From Arbacia lixula (lineage: Eukaryota; Echinodermata; Echinoidea; Arbacioida; Arbaciidae): a DNA stretch of 64,000 nucleotides. The position numbers and the translations under genes are program-made. Below are positions 61,317 to 64,000 of the stretch, piece after piece. The DNA is taken from assembly GCA_963669155.1 (NCBI GenBank), contig OZ022587.1:20200214-20264213 (forward strand). The letters run 5' to 3'. Positions within the stretch are counted from its first letter, which is position 1, and every line of letters begins with the position of its first letter. The notes beneath the pieces were generated by a model. It saw nothing but the letters and a program-made list of their open reading frames with translations, searched no databases and was not told where the DNA came from.

Positions 61317-63897
61317 ATATATACATATATATATAAGAATATAGGTTGTGATGACGCTGATTTCTAGGTGAAGACAAACAAATTGAAAGAAATGCCGGAG
61401 AAGAAAAAAAAAAAATCTTCACCGGCGTTTCTTTCAATTTGTTGCTTTATTTATATTTAAGTGTTTTGGTTTGTTTTTTAATCATACAACTGCTTTAATT
61501 GTTCCTCATCTATTCGTGTATATGATTCGATTGTAAGTACTTAGGGTAACAAAACACTATTTGGACATGTTGGACGTGTTTTTGTATGCACGAATTGATG
61601 TGTTTGTACGTGCAAACGCTTTGAGAAACTGAATAAAATTCATTAAAAGAAAGAAGTACAGGGATCAAGAGATTTTTAAATACATGCACAAAATCTCACC
61701 TTACTTCAATTGGCAAATGAACGTTATTTCAACCCATCGTCTTTTGTAATGAATTGTAAACATACATTAGTAATGCAACGGGTAAAGTATGCATCTCTTG
61801 AATCAAAAGATTGGAGATTGAAGATCTTATTTCTTTTTGCACAAATAACAACAAACTACGATATATGAGATCTTGTACACATCTCGTACAGGTTTATGTC
61901 TCATAAATCCAATATCACACTTTTTTCATGCGTAACGTGTATTTCACCTTGTATCTTGATCTACGCTAGATATATGGAAAATGCCAATGTATTTGCAATA
62001 GACCGCAATGCTTTCAGAGACTTGGTGAGCGTCGAGAGATTGTAAGTATCGCGTTTATATCGCATTGGTGAAGGATATAAAGAAATGAAGCATGTTGTGG
62101 TATTTTTGTACGGACTAAGAAAATATGGGAACGAAATGATTAAGAGGAAAGAAAGGCAATTTAAAGGAGGAAACGAACGAAAAGGGGAAAAAGAGAAATC
62201 AGAGACAACATTATACAAGTCAGTTTTACGCCATGTACACTTCGAAATATATTACTCAGATTTCAATGATTTAAATTCATTCATGTTTTCTTCTCAGCTC
62301 TACATGTGCTTTATATTCATCATGACTTACAATAAACAGAAATTTGATATATAGTACTATCCAGTGGTTGTTCAGTGTCTCAAATCGTTTTGTTCAGATT
62401 ATTCATTATTAAAGATGTTACGGGGGAGGCTAGTATTTGGAGCAATTCTTTCGCAGTTTATACTTATTTGTAATATATTTATTATTTGTTTGGGTTTTTT
62501 TTAATCACTCGACTTCGATAATATCTATATCACACTTATAAAACTATGAGGTATAAACGTTTCCAAGTTAAGTGTAGAAGGTATCGTGACATTTGAGCTT
62601 CTTTGTCCTCTGTGCATTGTTTGTGTTTGTTTCATACTCTGCTAGATCCATACGCAGCAATCATATAAGCCAGTTTGAACCGGGAACGTTCAGCAACATG
62701 AAGAATTTACAGATATTGTAAGTTGTTCAATCTAAGTCTATATCACGCAAAATGCTAGTCTTTATGATATGTGTTTAAAGGCAGGGTGTCCCTTTTGTCA
62801 AAATATAAACGTCCCTAACAATCATAAAGCAAAAAAAAGGGACTTTAAGCGAAATTATAGCGATCGCTAGTTTTTGAGGTTTGGGGCGGGTCGTCCGAAA
62901 TCTATAGTCTAGAGACCGGAGACTGCTGTGCACTTTGATCCGCACCGCAGTCCATCCATTCAATGGGAACAATGCCCGAATTTGCGCGCTGGCAGGGACA
63001 ATACGATTATGAATTATGACTGTGAGATTTTACACACATTATTCTTAGGGTATCCTGCTAATGTCATGATTGTTGCAAATGGGAGACCCTGTCTTTAAGA
63101 CGTGTGTTAAAATTCATATGGGGCTTATATGCAGAGAATATAAAAGAAAGTAACATCTATTTACAGGTGACTTGTTTGAAGTATAAACATTTAATCACCG
63201 GGTCATGATAATATCTTGGTAAAATTATCCTCCCGGCATATGATGGTACCATTTGCATTTAGTTCTTGGCATATACGACTGAACAAAGTCTGCACAGTCC
63301 CACTTGCGCCAGGTAACTGGGTAAATAACAGCAAGTTGTGAAATGATTTATGAATCATGGATGTGTACACAGAGACACACGCACATGCACTTTCTCTCTC
63401 TCTCTCTCTACACATAAACATATATGTGAGCGCGCACACATACACACACAAAGTAAAAATTGTTTCATAAAGCAATATTGACATGTCCCCTTTTGTGATT
63501 AAGCATTGACTTTTTAGCAAGATCGGTGAATATGTAAGTGGCAATTACCGAACAATCGTTCCCATAACAAAGTGCCACCACCGTGCATCATGTAATGTCT
63601 CCTTTCTTTCGTCTTTTCTTAACTTTTTAGTGGTATGATGAAACAACTTTTTGTCGTGTGGGTACAAGTGTTTTGATCGTTATTAGTAGTATGTTCATTA
63701 ACTTATCTTTCAGTGACAATGTGCATGCTCATTTGTTACATGAGCACGCTTTTTTCTTCATCTTGAACCTTTATCCTTCCGAAATCCTCCTAAAGTTGTA
63801 TCTATCCTCACCTCTATGCATACAGGACCATCGATTCTAATGAAATATCCAGCCTTGACCCGGACGTTTTTCATAAAATAGTTGGCCTCACATCTGT
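34708..63897 (+). CDS. C-type lectin / LDLa / leucine-rich repeat receptor, 17 exons, 3' end outside window
   Basis: Exons at 34510-34713, 40007-40064, 43585-43733, 44038-44153, 53364-53512, 53858-53974, 54579-54713, 55767-55835, 56128-56172, 56621-56681, 57179-57352, 57716-57787, 58372-58440, 59041-59112, 61970-62041, 62646-62717 and 63826-63897 join in one frame (about 502 residues). Order: signal peptide (1-21), C-type lectin domain (22-159), LDLa 1 (160-198), LDLa 2 (199-243), Cys linker (244-281), LRR N-cap (282-302), pre-LRR and LRRs (303 to end). LDLa plus LRR ectodomains are known in relaxin-type LGRs and in the snail receptor GRL101, both 7TM proteins; a leading lectin domain is unusual. 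It would be a cell-surface or secreted binding protein. The membrane part is not visible, so a secreted LRR protein remains possible. Confidence 0.8.
35040..35155. repeat. relic of the family B MITE core
   Basis: ATTAGTTGTTGCTA, CAGGCAAACATCGGGCAAG and preceding ACCTGTA words align with the core of the 33372-33893 element at reduced identity. Ends and arms are lost. An old copy in intron 1 of the receptor gene. Confidence 0.5.
35156..36655. other. intron 1 sequence, nothing recognised
   Basis: A/T-rich. Frames at 35435-36071 lack motifs and are not supported as exons. Confidence 0.45.
36660..36870 (+). mobile_element. LINE ORF1 fragment
   Basis: One frame reads [12 protein letters not shown] and later [16 protein letters not shown] before a TAG. 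The pattern RS-HR-G ... PRPIIVKF ... R is the signature of LINE ORF1 proteins of the transposase-22/RRM kind. It lies on the same strand and 0.5 kb upstream of the endonuclease fragment at 37381, so both probably belong to one decayed LINE. Confidence 0.55.
37381..37602 (+). mobile_element. LINE endonuclease (APE-type) fragment, CR1/L2-like
   Basis: The frame reads [30 protein letters not shown], then [13 protein letters not shown]. The VIGVTET and GGGVGIY blocks are conserved in the apurinic-endonuclease domain of CR1/L2-type LINEs (ET is part of the active site). It breaks off at 37602 with only the N-terminal third of the domain, and the SINE-like element follows at 37645. Confidence 0.7.
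37645..38006 (+). mobile_element. SINE-like element with terminal direct repeats, copy 2
   Basis: Same structure as 28922-29288 in the other orientation. Terminal direct repeats (about 37645-37702 and 37947-38006) share CTATCCTTATTACTGG and TATGCCTAAAAT words, around a tRNA-like core. It is flanked by an 8-bp duplication TGATGCAT (37637-37644 and 38007-38014). The different flanks and separate duplications of the two copies show that the whole repeat-core-repeat unit moves as one. Confidence 0.68.
37840..37914 (+). ncRNA. tRNA-derived core of the SINE-like element, copy 2
   Basis: GAACTAG / CTGGTTC acceptor-like pair, D-arm GTGGTTAAGTCG, anticodon-type stem GCTGC-CCGGTAA-GCAGT (loop would read GGU), and B box GGTTCAAATCC. 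The T-stem is mismatched in this copy but the consensus of both copies pairs. Confidence 0.55.
38148..38435 (-). repeat. dispersed repeat family C, copy 2
   Basis: Reverse orientation relative to 54066-54335. Shares GTAACACCATGTGGCTGTAT, CCACTTATGGGGTGAAG, a G/A-rich block, CGGTGTTTTAAACCGAAAA and GAGAGTTGTGAAC. No coding capacity. Confidence 0.6.
38500..39691 (-). mobile_element. Penelope-like element, 5'-truncated
   Basis: The 359-codon frame 39691-38612 carries the C-terminal part of a Penelope-type reverse transcriptase ([50 protein letters not shown]) and then a GIY-YIG nuclease domain ([20 protein letters not shown] followed by LKTRLKEH). The GIY and YIG motifs are GVY and YVG here. 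The palm with the catalytic Asp pair is absent: the copy starts at about 39690, a normal result of incomplete reverse transcription. The frame itself is open and hardly decayed, which suggests a fairly young insertion. It lies antisense in intron 1 of the receptor gene. The GC-rich tail down to about 38500 is probably its 3' UTR. Confidence 0.8.
40007..40064 (+). CDS. receptor exon 2: signal peptide
   Basis: Acceptor TTTCACTTTCAG, then [19 protein letters not shown] and a phase-1 end at ACT G|GTAAGC. Hydrophobic core [10 protein letters not shown] is flanked by Arg upstream, a standard signal peptide, with cleavage probably close to TPIT-GQ. The last 30 bases plus the donor are the founder of the 39-nt tandem repeat that follows. 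Confidence 0.7.
40026..40111 (+). repeat. 39-nt donor-containing minisatellite, left part
   Basis: Unit TTGCGTCGTATCATGTATGA + CTCCCATCACTGGTAAGCA (39 nt) spans the 3' end of exon 2 and its donor. Two units lie here; the second has GTTAAG instead of GGTAAG at the donor. The array is then interrupted by the foldback element and resumes at 42709. Confidence 0.8.
40112..42708. mobile_element. 2.6-kb foldback (palindromic) element
   Basis: Left end TACCTAGGGAGCAAAACCC and right end (reverse complement TACCCTGGGAGCAAGACAG) start two arms that mirror each other to the middle at about 41400. Examples: GAGATGAAACTTGTCAGAGA at 40521 against TTTCATCTCGT at 42288; AATGGCCGCC at 40270 and 41030 against GGCGGCCATTTT at 41860 and GGTGGCCATTTT at 42543. 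A 3-bp duplication CAT (40109-40111, 42709-42711) flanks it. No transposase frame is seen. A 9-bp word (AGCATGTGC) is repeated four times in the right arm only. Confidence 0.72.
42709..42876 (+). repeat. 39-nt donor-containing minisatellite, right part
   Basis: Four more units with perfect GGTAAGC donor words at 42742, 42787, 42826 and 42865 (GT at 42743, 42788, 42827, 42866). Spacings are 45, 39 and 39, all multiples of three, so the frame reading [13 protein letters not shown] stays open throughout. Confidence 0.85.
43585..43733 (+). CDS. receptor exon 3: first half of the C-type lectin domain
   Basis: Acceptor TTTCAATTTCACAG, phase 1 in, phase 0 out at AGT|GTGAGT. Reads [20 protein letters not shown] then [19 protein letters not shown] and [11 protein letters not shown]. 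The pattern F-N-Y ... S-F-DAR--C---GA-LA-IK is the classic start of the fold. The extra N-terminal Cys pair of long-form domains is missing. Confidence 0.8.
44038..44153 (+). CDS. receptor exon 4: middle of the C-type lectin domain
   Basis: Acceptor CATGTTCTAG, phase 0 in, phase 2 out at CTC GG|GTAAGA. Reads [16 protein letters not shown] then [20 protein letters not shown]. The FWIGL / W-DGT core is the WIGL motif of the family. Confidence 0.85.
44175..48245 (+). repeat. 32-bp minisatellite, about 127 copies
   Basis: Unit of the type GACGGTTATGAAGCATACTT + TTACTGTAGATC fills about 4.07 kb of intron 4. Units vary at a few fixed places (CATAC / CATGC / AAAC; ACTG / AGTG; TAGA / TGGA; TCG / CTG / TTG). 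Left units and a 150-bp right fringe (to about 48395) are degenerate, while central and right parts are nearly uniform with higher-order patterns, as expected from unequal crossing-over. Confidence 0.95.
48396..51395. other. intron 4 sequence, mostly non-coding
   Basis: Holds the repeat copy at 48952. At 50270-50590 there is a CpG-rich segment with ACGCGCGCG words. At 51121-51134 lies a G-run. No exons recognised. Confidence 0.45.
48952..49150 (+). repeat. dispersed repeat with coding-like stretch, copy 2
   Basis: Homologous to 22139-22335. Here the frame reads [20 protein letters not shown] then [14 protein letters not shown], longer than in copy 1, so the ancestral sequence probably encoded protein, perhaps part of an unrecognised transposon. 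Confidence 0.5.
51400..52189 (-). mobile_element. complete family A element, TTAA flanked, inverted relative to 1243-2024
   Basis: Begins CTCTAAAACGGCCGGGGG after TTAA (51396-51399) and ends CCTGATTAGGG before TTAA (52190-52193). It has G-run/linker/C-run hairpins at both ends, the GAGATCT box and CGCGATCG block near the right end, and an A-rich interior matching the T-rich interior of the first copy. 790 bp against 782 bp. Confidence 0.72.
52194..53363. other. end of intron 4, nothing recognised
   Basis: A/T-rich; AATTCAATAAAAGTTTATTGG at 52839-52859 resembles the 3' tail of some retroposons but is too short to call. Confidence 0.4.
53364..53512 (+). CDS. receptor exon 5: last part of the C-type lectin domain
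   Basis: Acceptor CCAAACCCAG, phase 2 in, phase 1 out. The donor is GTAGGT at 53513: the alternative GTGTAA at 53517 would put the next exon into a stop. Reads [20 protein letters not shown], then [20 protein letters not shown], then SEPYICEKN. The WND calcium motif and the C-terminal Cys pair (NWC, YIC) are present; the sugar-choice EPN/QPD site is replaced by AMPDD. Confidence 0.82.
53858..53974 (+). CDS. receptor exon 6: LDLa module 1
   Basis: Phase 1 in and out (donor GTAAGT at 53975). Reads [20 protein letters not shown] then [18 protein letters not shown]. All six Cys and the calcium box D-x-DC-D-SDE are present, so the module should fold and bind calcium. Confidence 0.9.
54066..54335 (+). 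repeat. dispersed repeat family C, copy 3
   Basis: Starts near CACAACTCTCAATCACCAC, contains AAAACACCGAAAACTAAAGC, a C/T-rich block, TTCACCCCATAAGTGGGTCA and GGTGCTACCGAAAGTTTTAC. Closest to the inverted copy at 38148. It lies in intron 6. Confidence 0.6.
54579..54713 (+). CDS. receptor exon 7: LDLa module 2
   Basis: Acceptor GGTCCATCAAG, phase 1 in and out (donor GTGAGT at 54714). Reads [20 protein letters not shown] then [20 protein letters not shown] and C. Six Cys and DCPDGSDE are intact. The polypyrimidine tract upstream is CT-rich. Confidence 0.9.
55070..55140 (+). tRNA. tRNA-like gene with UCA anticodon (or SINE head)
   Basis: 71 nt fold into a full cloverleaf. Acceptor GTCTCTG/CAGAGAC is perfect, the D-arm is GTCT...AGGC with GTGGTTC loop, the anticodon arm is CCGGC-GTTCAAA-GCTGG, the variable loop is GGGC, and the T-arm is CCGGG-TTCAATT-CCCGG. 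A/B boxes are TGGTCTAGTGG and GGTTCAATTCC. A T6 Pol III terminator starts at 55142. The anticodon by position is UCA, which reads UGA; the body resembles tRNA-Glu. It could be a real but odd tRNA, a pseudogene or a SINE head, and lies in intron 7. Confidence 0.6.
55192..55221. repeat. perfect 13-bp hairpin downstream of the tRNA-like gene
   Basis: AAGCTACGCCTAC - AATG - GTAGGCGTAGCTT. Lies 50 bases after the tRNA-like gene, followed by a (TA)n tract at 55241-55275. Confidence 0.75.
55767..55835 (+). CDS. receptor exon 8: Cys-bearing linker
   Basis: Acceptor GATTATCTGCAG, phase 1 in and out (GTAAGA at 55836). Reads [20 protein letters not shown]. One NMT glycosylation site and a C-x4-C pair. 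Small linker between LDLa 2 and the LRR cap. Confidence 0.6.
56128..56172 (+). CDS. receptor exon 9: Cys-bearing linker
   Basis: Acceptor TTACACTCTCAG, phase 1 in and out (GTAAGA at 56173). Reads [14 protein letters not shown]. Only 45 nt, supported by good splice sites and phase agreement. Confidence 0.55.
56621..56681 (+). CDS. receptor exon 10: LRR N-terminal cap
   Basis: Acceptor ACCCATTATAG, phase 1 in, phase 2 out (GTAAGT at 56682). Reads [20 protein letters not shown] Cys pair ahead of the repeats is typical of LRRNT caps. From this exon on all borders are phase 2. Confidence 0.62.
57179..57352 (+). CDS. receptor exon 11: pre-LRR segment and first LRR edge
   Basis: Acceptor CTTGCATTGCCAG, phase 2 in and out (GTGAGT at 57353), 174 nt. 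Reads [20 protein letters not shown] then [20 protein letters not shown] then [17 protein letters not shown]. The last part has the LRR pattern; the first part is charged and unusual for a cap-to-repeat junction. Confidence 0.75.
57716..57787 (+). CDS. receptor exon 12: LRR
   Basis: 72 nt, phase 2 both sides. Reads [20 protein letters not shown] then IDN. One-repeat-per-exon arrangement as in LGR and glycoprotein-hormone receptor genes. Confidence 0.8.
58372..58440 (+). CDS. receptor exon 13: LRR, one residue short
   Basis: 69 nt, phase 2 both sides, acceptor TGCTGTTACAG and donor GTAAGT. Reads [20 protein letters not shown] then VS. The only repeat exon of 69 instead of 72 nt. Confidence 0.8.
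59041..59112 (+). CDS. receptor exon 14: LRR
   Basis: 72 nt, phase 2 both sides. Reads [20 protein letters not shown] then LVY. Good consensus L--N-L----...F--L--L; three potential N-glycosylation sites (NNLT, NVT, NLT). Confidence 0.85.
59475..60582 (+). mobile_element. L1/Tx1-type LINE, 5'-truncated
   Basis: Starts within the reverse transcriptase: [19 protein letters not shown] (L1-type GCPLSP box), then in the next frame [17 protein letters not shown] (catalytic YADD at 59603-59614) and [15 protein letters not shown]. After further stops and a frame change the C-terminal part 60079-60684 reads [15 protein letters not shown] and a zinc-type end [18 protein letters not shown]. It has at least two frameshifts and a stop near 59780. 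Lies in intron 14, same strand as the receptor gene. Confidence 0.75.
60583..61075. repeat. GC-rich dispersed element with poly-C/poly-G ends
   Basis: Opens GTTACCCCCCCGGGGG and closes CCCCCGGGGTTACCCCC. Inside are GTACGGGGACGTGCCGC and a very GC-rich part with CGCGTCGCGTG. It directly follows the LINE end. Its composition differs sharply from the intron around it. Confidence 0.5.
61091..61236. mobile_element. 145-bp foldback MITE
   Basis: CCAGGGGGGCATTTCATCAA + AGGACTTGTCGGA on the left is mirrored by TCCGACAAGTCCTTTGATGA + AATGCCCCCCAGG on the right; a second internal pair (TTTTATCCGACAA / TTGTCGGATAAAA) extends the stem to about 47 bp. The loop includes ATTGGCCGAGAG. Confidence 0.75.
61262..61330. 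repeat. (TA)n-rich microsatellite
   Basis: TATATATG and TATA runs. Followed at 61370-61437 by an inverted repeat (CAAATTGAAAGAAATGCCGG / CCGGCGTTTCTTTCAATTTG) around an A-run. Confidence 0.85.
61970..62041 (+). CDS. receptor exon 15: LRR
   Basis: 72 nt, phase 2 both sides. Reads [20 protein letters not shown] then VER. Acceptor GATCTACGCTAG, donor GTAAGT. Confidence 0.8.
62646..62717 (+). CDS. receptor exon 16: LRR
   Basis: 72 nt, phase 2 both sides. Reads [20 protein letters not shown] then LQI. Typical N-x-I---...F--L--L pattern. Confidence 0.85.
62779..63094. mobile_element. 316-bp MITE, TTAA flanked
   Basis: AGGCAGGGTGTCCC after TTAA (62775-62778) mirrors GGGAGACCCTGTCT before TTAA (63095-63098). 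Short arms of about 20 bp; non-coding interior with GCGATCGC. A third TTAA-type family in the window, located in intron 16. Confidence 0.65.
63826..63897 (+). CDS. receptor exon 17: LRR, last exon in window
   Basis: 72 nt, acceptor CTCTATGCATACAG, donor GTAAGT at 63898, phase 2 both sides. Reads [20 protein letters not shown] then LTS. The gene continues beyond 64,000. Confidence 0.85.
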
Positions 63898-64000
63898 GTA
63901 AGTATCATATATCATTTTGGAGCATGAATTGCAACCCTGTTGATAATAAAAAGCCTCTTAAAAGTTCTCTTTTCATAACAATTGTGTATAATGGGTTGTA

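Overview
The window looks like nuclear DNA of a marine invertebrate deuterostome, most likely an echinoderm. The reasons are split genes with long introns, a dense mix of small DNA transposons, LINEs, a Penelope-like element, a BEL/Pao LTR fossil and minisatellites, and a lectin / LDL-receptor-A / leucine-rich-repeat receptor. The species call is inference. No prokaryotic or organelle features are seen.

Layout. 1-3,700: the last exons of an unrecognised protein-coding gene on the + strand, surrounded by TTAA-flanked G/C-hairpin transposons. 3,700-34,400: intergenic DNA built mostly from repeats. These are two 1.47-kb Helitron-like elements with internal tandem units, a Tc1-like and a hAT-like non-autonomous element, several inverted-repeat elements, a young BEL/Pao fossil inserted into a CCAGTAG-type minisatellite, a LINE tail with a long ATT tract, a 73-bp triplication, and a SINE-like element whose ends are 60-bp direct repeats around a tRNA-like core (second copy at 37.6 kb). 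34,400-64,000: one large + strand gene that runs off the right edge.

The large gene can be followed through 17 exons with consistent reading phase. It has a TATA promoter, a signal peptide, a C-type lectin domain, two LDLa modules, a Cys-bearing linker, an N-terminal LRR cap and at least seven LRRs encoded mostly by 72-nt phase-2 exons (about 502 residues so far). The architecture suggests a type-C LGR / GRL101-like G-protein-coupled receptor or a related LRR receptor; the part that would decide this lies beyond the window. Its introns hold the most striking structures: a 39-nt tandem repeat that copies the end of the signal-peptide exon together with its splice donor, a 2.6-kb almost full-length palindrome inserted inside that repeat, a 4.1-kb array of about 127 copies of a 32-bp unit with higher-order patterns, a Penelope-like element with a GIY-YIG nuclease domain, an L1/Tx1-type LINE, and an isolated tRNA-like gene with a UCA anticodon.

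Exon borders, motifs and repeat relations were read by eye from the sequence. Family names come from general knowledge of those families, and no database search was run.
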